A stretch of 64,000 nucleotides of DNA, from the NCBI GenBank assembly GCA_030537455.1, contig JAUNMR010000006.1, positions 64,929 to 128,928 of the forward strand, written 5' to 3'. The stretch comes from Planctomycetia bacterium. GTDB taxonomy: Bacteria > Planctomycetota > Planctomycetia > Pirellulales > Thermoguttaceae. The notes under the pieces were generated by a model that saw only the letters and a program-made list of their open reading frames with translations, searched no databases and was not told where the DNA came from. How positions within the stretch are numbered: the first letter of the stretch is position 1; each line of letters begins with the position of its first letter. The position numbers were made by a program, and so were the translations under genes. Of this stretch, positions 37,059 to 45,729 are shown one piece after another.

Positions 37059-40000
37059 TTAATTCGAAGCGCCGCTGGCGGCAACCGGCAACTTCAACTT
37101 GGTGCCGACGTCAAAATACGTGGCGCCCGAGGGCAAGTTATTGAGCTTTTTAATCTCAATCCAACGCGACGTACTGCCGAGCTGTTGACCGGCAATCGTC
37201 AGAAGATTGTCCCCCTCTTTGGTGACATACTCGCGGTAATTTCCTGCCAAGCTCGTCGCTGGATTGACAGCGGAAGCCACGGTAGAACCGGCGACCGGCG
37301 CGGTATTGCCAACAGTCGAGGTTCTCGGGACGCTAGTCGTTGCGGTCGCTGGATTAGCAGTCGCAACGCTCGTGGCGCCGGTAGGAGTCGACGTCGTGTT
37401 CACGGCGGACGCCGCATAGGTCGACGCAGTCGGCGTGGCGGCTATGCGAGTATTGTTGGAATACTGCGCAAAGGGGGACATCGAGTAGGAGTTCTCCAAC
37501 GTCGGGGTTAACGCGCTCAAGTCGTTAGCCAGTTGACTATTAGCAACCGGCTGAGTCACATTCGACGCTGTGGACGTCGCTGGCGTCGGGTTCGCGGCAG
37601 AACCGCCGAGCAAACCGGACGACGGCGTTGTCGACGGCTGTGACGTCAACGTAGAGGTCGAAGGCGCGGCGGAACCGCTCAAGGGATTATTCGACGTCAG
37701 ACTATTAGCGGGGGACGTCGTGTACGTTGTGCTCGGCGTCGCTGAGGTCGTTGGCGTTCCAAGGGCTGGACTGGTAGAGTTCAACGTGGAAGGAGTCGAC
37801 GCAGAATCGTTTGCAAGGGACGTGGACGCCAGAGGTTCGCCAAGGGACGACGGCGCGCTATTGAGCGAATTAGTCGGCGTTGTCGTTGCGGGCGCGGCGT
37901 CCAGGGGGGAATCGTCGACGCCAGACGCGGCTGAGTTATTCCACGGATTAAGATTCGCCAAAGCCTCCTGACGTTCCTGAAGACCATTACGCAGGTTAGC
38001 GCCGGTATTCTGGAGGGATTCCAGAGTATTGTTGTACGCGTCGTTAACAGAATTCGCAACCTGGTCATAGCCATTTTGCAGGGTATTCAACGACTGGTTA
38101 AGTGAATTAGACGCGTTGTTTGCCATCTCGTCGAGACGTTCACCGGTCTGATCAAGCCAGTTCTGAGCGTTATCGACCTGAGAATCGAACGACTGCGCTA
38201 GGGAATCGACGCGATCTTGAACGCCGGTAGTAAAATCCTGTAGCGTGTCGTTGGCGCGCGTACTCCAAGAGTCAACTTGATCCGTCAGGCTTTCAACGGC
38301 GTCGTTGGCGCGCTGGTTAAAGCTATTCAGACCGTCGTTAACTTGCGTCGACAAGCGTTCCAGAGAATTAGCGCTTCGCGAGCTGAGATTCGCCGCTTGT
38401 TCGGACAAATCAGAAAGATTATCCGCATTGAGACGGTCGTCGAGAACACTGGCGCCGCTTAACTGATTTAAATCGGAACTTGCGGCAGAACCAAGGGACG
38501 CGTCGCCATAATCGCCAAGGGAATCCCCCAACGTCAACGTCATATCGTCGTTAGAGGCTGACGCTAATGGAGAAGCGGCGCTCGTCGATAAACCATTGGG
38601 CGTGGAAGCAAGGGAATTGTAGTTCGGTTCAGGTTCGTTCGCGAGCGTGGAGGAGTTGCCAAAGGAGTCCAAATCGTCGTCAAGGAGCGCCGAGGACGCG
38701 ACGGGAGCGCTTTCAGTCGAACCTAGAGACGTCGTGAGAGAATCGTTGCTGTTAGGCGAAGCGTTGGTCCAATCGCTGCCTCCCCAAGAGCCGGTCGTGT
38801 CGCCAGTTGAGGCGGCAGGAACGGTTTCCGGCTCATCGCCCCAATCGGCTCCGATCGCGCTAGACGCGGCGTCCTGGGCGACGACATTGGACTCAAGACC
38901 AGGGTCGTTCGAATCCGCGAGGGGTTCAACGAGAGATTGCGCGGTCGAATCCGCGAGCGGGTCGTCCGGGGAGGCAGAGCCGTCGACGAGCGCGTCGTTG
39001 GGATCGAGGAGCACGTTGGCGCTCGCGTCAGGGTCAATAAGCGCGTTAGAGTTTGGATCGTCGACCATTAGCGCAGTTGCGTCGTCCGTTAGGGTCTGCG
39101 TCAAATCGGCGGTCGTAGCGCCGTTTCTCACGGGGGTGGTACCGAACTCAAAATCGGGGTCGGCGGGATTAACGTCGGCGTCGGCGATAGAAGCAGGATC
39201 GTCGTCGGATCCTAGGGGATCGTCAACAAGCGGACTAGGCGTGGTCAAATCAACGCTCGGCGCGAGGGGCTCGGTCAACGGCGAATCGTCAGAGGCAAGC
39301 GGATCGTCGTCGAGTAGTTCAGAGGACGCGGCGTCATTCGGCGTGACGCCGCCGTAACCGTCGACATGCACCGGCATAGCGTCGTCGTTTACAAGTTGTC
39401 CAACGGCGTCATTCGCAGCGTCGGAATCAAGAAGATCGTCATTGACGGACGAGGTAAGATTATTATTGAGCGCTTCCAGCGGATTCGTGTACTGCGTGTC
39501 GATATCCTGGAGGTCTTCTTTAAGATTATCGAGTTGCGCAAGGGCGGAATCTGTGGCGTTGTTCAAGTCGGCGCTCAAATTTGTGGCGACGTTTTCATAG
39601 GCGTCGGAAATTTGCTCGTTGAGCGAGGCTATTTCATTACCGACGTCGGACGCTTTCTCACCTTTTTTGCCGAACCCTAACTTATTACCCAGGCGTTTGA
39701 AGAAACTGGGTTTTGACTCTTTGGTTTCCGTGACGTCCGTGTCGTCGACCTGAGCAAGAGTAGCGGTCTCTTCGTCGAGTGGCACAATGTTGTTATGTTT
39801 GCCAGAAACGACCATCTTGCCGACGTAAAGCGTCATCATTACGACAGTTGCAACAATCGTAACGACAATCGTTCTCTTGGCAAGACGCGCCCAATTACGA
39901 CCTTGTGGCTCATAGTCATAGTTTTCGTCGTCGTGCACTTCGTCCTCGACGTCGACGGAGCGTGAGCTGGAACGCGGAGAATCGTGGGAAGAATCGAACT

Positions 40001-41255
40001 CCTCGTCCTCGCCATACTCGTCGCTGTTTCTATTCCTACGTAAAGACGCCAAACGCTTGAAAGGGGCGGAACAGGCGGACGCTAAGTTCCGAGAAAGCGC
40101 GGTCATTGCGCTACCGAGCGCGGCGACGTTAAACAATTTTTTCGACGTTGAACCGGGCGCAAGTTCTTCCAGTTGCGCTTCCAGTTCTTCCAATTGAGCG
40201 CGCGCGCGTTCGACGTCCTCGCGGAAGTCGTCGGCGTCGCCATTCTTTTCTGCGTCCTTAAGGAGCGCCAAACCGTCTTCATATTCCTTACGCGCTTTTT
40301 CGATTCTTTCCTCAAGATCCTGGATGAGGAGCTGGCGTTCTTCCTCTTCCTCATCAATTGGCTCCTCGGAGGCATTTACCTCCTCAAGCTCCTCCTGAGG
40401 CGTTTCGTCCTTACGTTTGCCGAAACGACCGAAAAGACCACGGCGAGAGCCCTTCTCGCTGTCATCCTGCTCATTGATTTCGAAGGCGTCGTGGTCAACC
40501 TCAGGCTCGGCGGAGCCGGCGGGGCTTTTCGTAGAACTGCTGCGCGTAGGTACGGAAGCAGGCATAATGATCGACGGCTTAGCGCGTTCCTCTTGTGGAG
40601 TCACAGTCGGCTTAACCTGGCGAAACATTGAGACGTTCGGGTGGGAGGAATCTTTGGGCGAGGACGCGTTTGACGCGCTGGGCGCAATCGGCGTAGGAGT
40701 AACAGTCGCCGGTTTTAACGTCGCGCTGGGACGCATCGACGCCAAGGGCGAAGGCTGGGAGGAGACAGAAGAAGTAGACTGTTCACGAAAGACGTCGGGA
40801 TTCACCATGGGATCGGAAGAAGACGGCGTCGCATGACGAACAGTAGCGCCCCTGGGCGTGAAATGACTGGAATAGCCAGTACTAACCGAACCGCCCTGAC
40901 CTTGCGTTGGGGCGACGGTATTGCGACTCAAGGGCGTGGAGGAGACCTGAGGAGAAGACTTGACAGCGTCGTGGCGATCGTCGACGTCCTCTTCGTCGTC
41001 ATCGTCGTCATCGGAATAATCGGAGTATTCGTCGTCTTCGTCTTCGTCATATGAGTCGTCATAGCTATTATAACCGTCATAGCCATAGAACGAGTCGTCG
41101 TCATACTGGTCGCGTCGAGAACGATCTTTTTTGCGACGCGAATCTTTACGCGAGTAGCTATCTTCCTCCTCGTCGGCGTCGTAGATACGCGCTTCCTCGA
41201 AGTCGTCTTCCCCTAGATAACCTTTGTTACGCTTACCTTTATTCTTTTTTCCCAT
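37059..41255 (-). CDS. Giant single-pass envelope protein with C-terminal LysM domain
   Basis: 1398 residues, not a recognised named protein. The order is a Lys-rich start; an Asp/Glu/Tyr/Ser-rich acidic region (about 15-95); a Ser/Pro/Thr linker; a coiled coil (about 295-365, ERIEKARKEYEDGLALLKD); one membrane helix (about 458-480, TIVVTIVATVVMMTLYVG). Then come ~450 residues of Asp/Ser/Asn/Ala low complexity; a helical repeat stretch (about 945-1100, units such as VNDGLNSFNQRANDAVESL); a Thr/Ser/Ala/Pro stalk; and a LysM domain at about 1342-1390 (YVTKEGDNLLTIAGQQLG). The N-terminus is probably cytoplasmic and LysM reaches peptidoglycan. It starts 18 bases after rsmH, where dcw clusters usually carry ftsL, so a division or envelope-tethering role is possible. 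Confidence 0.85.
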   Translation of the reverse strand: MGKKNKGKRNKGYLGEDDFEEARIYDADEEEDSYSRKDSRRKKDRSRRDQYDDDSFYGYDGYNSYDDSYDEDEDDEYSDYSDDDDDDEEDVDDRHDAVKSSPQVSSTPLSRNTVAPTQGQGGSVSTGYSSHFTPRGATVRHATPSSSDPMVNPDVFREQSTSSVSSQPSPLASMRPSATLKPATVTPTPIAPSASNASSPKDSSHPNVSMFRQVKPTVTPQEERAKPSIIMPASVPTRSSSTKSPAGSAEPEVDHDAFEINEQDDSEKGSRRGLFGRFGKRKDETPQEELEEVNASEEPIDEEEEERQLLIQDLEERIEKARKEYEDGLALLKDAEKNGDADDFREDVERARAQLEELEAQLEELAPGSTSKKLFNVAALGSAMTALSRNLASACSAPFKRLASLRRNRNSDEYGEDEEFDSSHDSPRSSSRSVDVEDEVHDDENYDYEPQGRNWARLAKRTIVVTIVATVVMMTLYVGKMVVSGKHNNIVPLDEETATLAQVDDTDVTETKESKPSFFKRLGNKLGFGKKGEKASDVGNEIASLNEQISDAYENVATNLSADLNNATDSALAQLDNLKEDLQDIDTQYTNPLEALNNNLTSSVNDDLLDSDAANDAVGQLVNDDAMPVHVDGYGGVTPNDAASSELLDDDPLASDDSPLTEPLAPSVDLTTPSPLVDDPLGSDDDPASIADADVNPADPDFEFGTTPVRNGATTADLTQTLTDDATALMVDDPNSNALIDPDASANVLLDPNDALVDGSASPDDPLADSTAQSLVEPLADSNDPGLESNVVAQDAASSAIGADWGDEPETVPAASTGDTTGSWGGSDWTNASPNSNDSLTTSLGSTESAPVASSALLDDDLDSFGNSSTLANEPEPNYNSLASTPNGLSTSAASPLASASNDDMTLTLGDSLGDYGDASLGSAASSDLNQLSGASVLDDRLNADNLSDLSEQAANLSSRSANSLERLSTQVNDGLNSFNQRANDAVESLTDQVDSWSTRANDTLQDFTTGVQDRVDSLAQSFDSQVDNAQNWLDQTGERLDEMANNASNSLNQSLNTLQNGYDQVANSVNDAYNNTLESLQNTGANLRNGLQERQEALANLNPWNNSAASGVDDSPLDAAPATTTPTNSLNSAPSSLGEPLASTSLANDSASTPSTLNSTSPALGTPTTSATPSTTYTTSPANSLTSNNPLSGSAAPSTSTLTSQPSTTPSSGLLGGSAANPTPATSTASNVTQPVANSQLANDLSALTPTLENSYSMSPFAQYSNNTRIAATPTASTYAASAVNTTSTPTGATSVATANPATATTSVPRTSTVGNTAPVAGSTVASAVNPATSLAGNYREYVTKEGDNLLTIAGQQLGSTSRWIEIKKLNNLPSGATYFDVGTKLKLPVAASGASN

Positions 41256-41273
41256 GTTATGCGTCTCCCGATC

Positions 41274-42185
41274 TTATGACTTTTGCAATTCAGCGATGCG
41301 CAGTTTAGCGCTTCTCGATCGCGGATTATTCATAATTTCTTCTTCCGAAGCGACAATTGGTTTTTTTGTCACTACGTTTAAATTCCAATTCTCACGAAAG
41401 GCGTTTTTAACAATTCTGTCCTCGAGGGAGTGAAAGCTAATAATGGCGATACGTCCTCCAGGATTCAAGTAATCAACACACCTTTCGAGGAACGACTCAA
41501 GGGAGCCTAGCTCATCGTTTACAGCGATTCTTAACGCCTGAAAAGTTCTCGTAGCGGGGTCAATTCTGTTTTTTACCCACGGCGGAGTAGGATCGCACCG
41601 TCGGCAAATTTCGGCGAGTTCAGAAGCCATACGAATCGGTTTCTCTTGGCGTCTTTCGACGATCGCGCGAGCAATGCGTCGGCTGTAACGTTCCTCGCCG
41701 TAGCGAAAGATGACGTCGGCTATTTTCTCTTGTTTCCAGCGATTTAATAGGACGTAAGCGGGCTCGCCCTCGGTCACGTCGAAACGCAAGTCAAGTTCGC
41801 CGTCGGAGTCAAAACTGAAACCGCGAGAACGGTCGGCAAGCTGGTCGCTCGACAGTCCTAGGTCGAGCACAAAACCGTCGACCTTCTGGACGCCGGCGCG
41901 TTCCAAGGCCGCGTCGAAGTTACGGTAATTTGCAAAGTAAGTCTGAATGCACAATTCCTCATGCAACTGCTCTACGCGCTGGTCGACACGGTCGAGCGCG
42001 GCGCTATCGCAATCTAGCGCGATCACCTTACCGGTCGGTCCAACCGCGCGAGCGATACCGATAGCGTGACCTCCGCCGCCGAGAGTGCCGTCCACGATTA
42101 TCTTACCGGGCGATAGATTTAAGCCTTGCAACGTTTCATTGTAAAGTACTGAAACATGAACCGTTGGGGTAATATCGCTTGCCAT
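41274..42185 (-). CDS. rsmH: 16S rRNA m4C1402 methyltransferase RsmH (MraW)
   Basis: 303 residues, the normal size. N4-methylates C1402 in the decoding centre of 16S rRNA using AdoMet. Motif I IIVDGTLGGGGHAIGIA lies near residue 28, DGFVLDLGLSSDQLAD near 100, and the C-terminal GGRIAIISFHSLEDRIVK block near 250. The start is ATG 42185, giving MASDITPTVHVSVL, a typical opening; ATG 42203 would add six residues. In most bacteria rsmH heads the dcw division cluster after mraZ. Here mraZ, ftsL, ftsI and mur genes are missing, and the giant LysM gene follows at once, fitting the rearranged dcw clusters known from planctomycetes. Confidence 0.97.
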   Translation of the reverse strand: MASDITPTVHVSVLYNETLQGLNLSPGKIIVDGTLGGGGHAIGIARAVGPTGKVIALDCDSAALDRVDQRVEQLHEELCIQTYFANYRNFDAALERAGVQKVDGFVLDLGLSSDQLADRSRGFSFDSDGELDLRFDVTEGEPAYVLLNRWKQEKIADVIFRYGEERYSRRIARAIVERRQEKPIRMASELAEICRRCDPTPPWVKNRIDPATRTFQALRIAVNDELGSLESFLERCVDYLNPGGRIAIISFHSLEDRIVKNAFRENWNLNVVTKKPIVASEEEIMNNPRSRSAKLRIAELQKS

Positions 42186-42287
42186 AGTACACGCTTGAAA
42201 CAAGGTTGCACAACGTCACATAAAGTCGACGGCGACGACGCGACGGTCGAACGTACGCTACGTTAAACGCACTCGCCTCTGTTCGCT

Positions 42288-42316
42288 ATTATACGTATAG
42301 TTTCTATATTTGAAAA
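42288..42316 (-). promoter_or_regulatory. Promoter of rsmH and the LysM gene
   Basis: Minus strand TTTTCA, exactly 17 bases, TATAAT, giving a leader of about 96 bases before rsmH. The same -35 hexamer and consensus -10 appear upstream of aas and efpL. Confidence 0.65.
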
Positions 42317-42537
42317 GACCTAAAAGTCGCGCGTAAAGCGTCGCCAAAAGCTAGTCTCGCCCTAAAAATACGCGCTTTATGAAAGAATCGACCATTGGCG
42401 CGCAATCCTTATCGGAAAAAGGAAAAATCGGCGCGCTCCTCAAAGTCGAACGCCTCATAATCCGTGTAACTAAAACCTACGACGCCAAACGCGCAACCAC
42501 GGGGGATTAACCGACGTCGAAACGCCGACACGCCAAG

Positions 42538-43332
42538 CTAAGCAAACCAGGACGCGAGGCTCTCGAGCGTTTGTAGCGCGCCGTCCTGAAAGACGCGAAG
42601 ACACACGCCTAGTAATGTCGTAAGAACCCCAAGCGTTAAGAGCGCGTTGAGATTCAGGCTCGACGCCATGAGATTGATTTGAGGCGCAATGCGACCCAGA
42701 CAACCGATGGCAAAATAAACGATCAAAGAGGCGACTAAAACCGTTGCGCTGAGTTTTAACGCAAGAGCAAAAGACGAGGTTAAAAGCGCGCAAAGTTGGG
42801 GCGCTAGATCGAATGCAGCGTACGACGCGCCGACTTCAACGCGCTCACAAACCGTTAGAAAACTGTCAAGCAAAATTTCCAGACCGCCAAAAGCGGCAAA
42901 GAGCGCAAGCGCCGTCCAAAAGAGCAAACGCGACACAGGCGTGGCGTCGGAACCGAGCGTCTCGTCAAAAACCCCGGCCACGGCTATTCCGCCTACGCGC
43001 GCTATCAATTCACCTGCTAAAAAAAGCGCGCCAAAGACGATCTTGACGACAAAACTAACGAGCGCCCCAAAGGTAAATTCAACCGCGGCGTCAAGAGCAA
43101 ACGCTAGTAAAGTCGAAAGACCTAGAGGGAGCGATTCAACTGAAAGAGCAGTAGCAGGCGCGCAAGCGAGCGCCTGTGGGTAGAGCAAAAGCGCCAATAA
43201 GACGGAAAAAACCACACGCGTTGAACGGTTCAGCTCGATCTGCTCCACACCTGGAGCGAAGCGAATCATACCAAAACAACGCGCGGTTAATAGAAGAAAG
43301 AGGCGAATATAGGGAAAGATCAAGGTTTCCAT
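42538..43332 (-). CDS. fliR: Flagellar/type III export apparatus protein FliR (SctT-like)
   Basis: 264 residues with about six hydrophobic helices. FliR forms part of the export gate of flagellar and type III secretion systems in the inner membrane. Family signs are the N-terminal RLFLLLTARCFGMIRFAP, the ALVSFVVKIVFGALFLAGELIARVGG helix region, DSFLTV near 160 and the ending IGCLGRIAPQINLMASSLN. Length matches FliR (~260). No other export or flagellar gene is in the window; in most genomes fliR sits between fliQ and flhB. It begins 70 bases after the HtrA-like gene on the same strand and could be cotranscribed with it. Confidence 0.85.
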   Translation of the reverse strand: METLIFPYIRLFLLLTARCFGMIRFAPGVEQIELNRSTRVVFSVLLALLLYPQALACAPATALSVESLPLGLSTLLAFALDAAVEFTFGALVSFVVKIVFGALFLAGELIARVGGIAVAGVFDETLGSDATPVSRLLFWTALALFAAFGGLEILLDSFLTVCERVEVGASYAAFDLAPQLCALLTSSFALALKLSATVLVASLIVYFAIGCLGRIAPQINLMASSLNLNALLTLGVLTTLLGVCLRVFQDGALQTLESLASWFA

Positions 43333-43402
43333 TGAGCGTCCCGAAACGCGCGCAACTCACAAATCAGGAGCGACGCAGATACAATCGTGCGTTGACCGGC
43401 GT

Positions 43403-45343
43403 TTAACGAGGGGCGTAAGTCACCGGGCGAACAAGGTTTTCGGAACTCAATTCAACCATCTGACCATTGCGTAGCACATTGATGTGAAGCGGTTCATTCT
43501 TGTTTGACAGGGCGATCATGTGCCTGAGGTGTGCGTCGTCCTGGACTTTAACGCCGTTGTAAATCAAAACAATGTCGTTTACTTTGAAGCCAAGTCGCGA
43601 GGCAACAGACCCCTTAGCCACAGAAGTGACTTTAACGCCGACGGGAACCGTGGCGTCGACGCCGCGCAAATCAGCGAGGGTCGTGGGACATAAATCCACG
43701 CCAAGCCGGAAGCGATTCCATCCTTTATTCTCGATTAAGGAGTCAGCTACGCGAACGGCCACGTCCACCGGAATCGCAAAGCCGACGCCTAAAGGCAAGC
43801 CGTACTTAGCGGCGGTATGACAAACAATACCAACGACTTCCGAACGAACGTTAAAGAGCGGTCCGCCGGAATTACCTGAGTTAATGCTACTATCAACTTG
43901 GATATAGATCGGAAGATTGTTTTGAGGGTTAGAGTCGAGATCGCTTCGACGGCGTCCTAACCCGCTCACATAACCAAAGACAAAGGATGATTCTAAACCA
44001 AGAGGAGAGCCAACGGTAAAGACTTCATCGCTTACCTGGAGCGCATTATCAACAGCCCAACGGCACGTTGTGACCGAACCGTCTTGTGGTAGTTTAGAGC
44101 TGTCGAGAAGCAAAACGGCAATATCGAAATCTTCGCAAGAATAGACCGCATCGGGCGAGATTTTTTCACTGTTCGGTAAAATAATCGAAATCTTCTCGTA
44201 TGGCGCGTTCTGTACAATATGCGCATTGGTAAGGAGGTAAACCTCTTTATCAGAACTTGCAAGCAGACCGCTGCCGACAGAGGTTCCTTTTTGACCGGAT
44301 TCAAGCTGAACGTCGGAGACAATAATCGGCAACACCGAACGTTTAGCAATATCGTAAGCTTGACGTCGCGCGCGATTATTCGCTTCGAGAATATCAAATT
44401 GTTCGTTGGATTCAAAACTGGTGGAACGCACGCCAGTGGCGGAAGCGCTCGCGCTGGTTTGCGGTTGAGGAAGCAGCGGTTTCTCGGGCGTAAAACGACT
44501 CAAAGCGCGCTCCACTTCCGCTTTTTGCTGATCGTTCGCGACATAAGATTCCAGTTTGATCTTATTATTACCGCGCAAAGGATTAGCGCCCGGCGCGTAA
44601 GCGCGCGAAGACATATTATTAGCGTTAACAAGAGCTTCGGACTTAAGATTTTCGGCGCGAACAGCGCTTTGAGCGTCGGTACGAGCGGGCAACGCGGTTG
44701 GCGCTGCGACCTGATAATCGCTAAAACCAGCGGTCGTCGCGGAACTATTCGCGACTGTTGCAACCTGAGCGTTCGAACCGACGCCGGAGGTTGCCGTAGC
44801 TACGTCTTCAGGTTGAGAAACGGAGTCGACCGGCGGAGCATAATGAGTCGACACGGGTGAACGTCTCGTGGCGTCGGCGTCGTACGACACGGGGTTGGAC
44901 ACAGGCATAATCTCAACCTTCGGCGCAATGCGACGCGCGACCAAGTTCTCGTCTTCGGAAGAACCAAAGACATTCCACAGGAACGAAAAAGACGAATCGT
45001 TATGACGTCGCGTTACTGAACCGTCCTGAGTCGAACGATCGTTTTGGTTGCCATCATTCGGATTCAGAATCGCAACGCTGAGCGTCATGAAAACTGCAAC
45101 CATAAAAAGACCGGCAACCTTCGGCAACTTTCGCGCTCGATGAGAAAACCTTTGATAGCTAGACGAACGTCGATTTCTACGACGTCCATAGGCTCGTTTC
45201 GACAAAGATTCCAAAGCTCCGGAAATCATAAATCCCACAAACAGAACAATGGTCAGAATCATGAAGATTTCCTCTGAGGCAGAAGCAGTTGCGAATGACG
45301 TCGTCAAGCCGTTTTTGCCGAAGGATAAAACAATCAGGTTCAT
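43403..45343 (-). CDS. HtrA/DegP-type membrane-anchored serine protease
   Basis: 646 residues. Two membrane segments come early (about 28-45 and 77-95), with an Arg/Ser-rich basic stretch between them. A low-complexity region follows to about 330. The trypsin-like domain has His in LLTNAHIV near 373, Asp in EDFDIAVLLL near 406 and Ser in INSGNSGGPLFN near 490. One PDZ domain covers about 567-640 (SVASRLGFKVNDIVLIYNG). It probably sits in the inner membrane with the protease in the periplasm, degrading or sensing damaged proteins. AAGGAC lies 7 bases before the ATG. FliR lies downstream. Confidence 0.92.
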   Translation of the reverse strand: MNLIVLSFGKNGLTTSFATASASEEIFMILTIVLFVGFMISGALESLSKRAYGRRRNRRSSSYQRFSHRARKLPKVAGLFMVAVFMTLSVAILNPNDGNQNDRSTQDGSVTRRHNDSSFSFLWNVFGSSEDENLVARRIAPKVEIMPVSNPVSYDADATRRSPVSTHYAPPVDSVSQPEDVATATSGVGSNAQVATVANSSATTAGFSDYQVAAPTALPARTDAQSAVRAENLKSEALVNANNMSSRAYAPGANPLRGNNKIKLESYVANDQQKAEVERALSRFTPEKPLLPQPQTSASASATGVRSTSFESNEQFDILEANNRARRQAYDIAKRSVLPIIVSDVQLESGQKGTSVGSGLLASSDKEVYLLTNAHIVQNAPYEKISIILPNSEKISPDAVYSCEDFDIAVLLLDSSKLPQDGSVTTCRWAVDNALQVSDEVFTVGSPLGLESSFVFGYVSGLGRRRSDLDSNPQNNLPIYIQVDSSINSGNSGGPLFNVRSEVVGIVCHTAAKYGLPLGVGFAIPVDVAVRVADSLIENKGWNRFRLGVDLCPTTLADLRGVDATVPVGVKVTSVAKGSVASRLGFKVNDIVLIYNGVKVQDDAHLRHMIALSNKNEPLHINVLRNGQMVELSSENLVRPVTYAPR

Positions 45344-45434
45344 TGCAATGTCCTTTATTTAGTGGTAATTACGCAACGCATACACGAATACCTAACCTAT
45401 CGATAATCGGAATCGCTACGTGGGGATTAAACCG

Positions 45435-45462
45435 ATTATAACAAATAAGCATAAATTAACAA
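45435..45462 (-). promoter_or_regulatory. Promoter of the HtrA-like gene
   Basis: Minus strand TTGTTA, 16 bases, TATAAT preceded by TGT, an extended -10. The leader to the ATG is about 85 bases. Confidence 0.6.
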
Positions 45463-45587
45463 ATTGTACTATGTTACCTATTATCTTATTTATATGGTTT
45501 ATCCCACTCACGCTTATACTACTGTTAATTACAAAAGCGCGCAATAGCAATACGACAGATTATCTCAAAAATTGTAAAAAATTTTTA

Positions 45588-45617
45588 AATAAAAAAGATC
45601 CCTCCGAGGAAGGATCT
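45588..45617 (-). terminator. Terminator of the CorC-like gene
   Basis: Minus strand AGATCCTTCC/GGAGGGATCT with a TC loop and one mismatch, then TTTTTTATTT. Located about 115 bases past the stop. Confidence 0.8.
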
Positions 45618-45729
45618 GAATTGCAAGTCGGACACAAGCGCGGATTATTCAATGTCGTGTATTATAGGGCTTATGCTCGCACGCCCTAGCTCGTATTATC
45701 TGGTAGCGCCGTCGCATTGCGCGTCTGAC

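Noticed and set aside
45420-45689. 89-codon frame with a hydrophobic segment
   Set aside because: Its second half is the terminator of the opposite gene, and its start overlaps the HtrA promoter on the other strand. No ribosome site.
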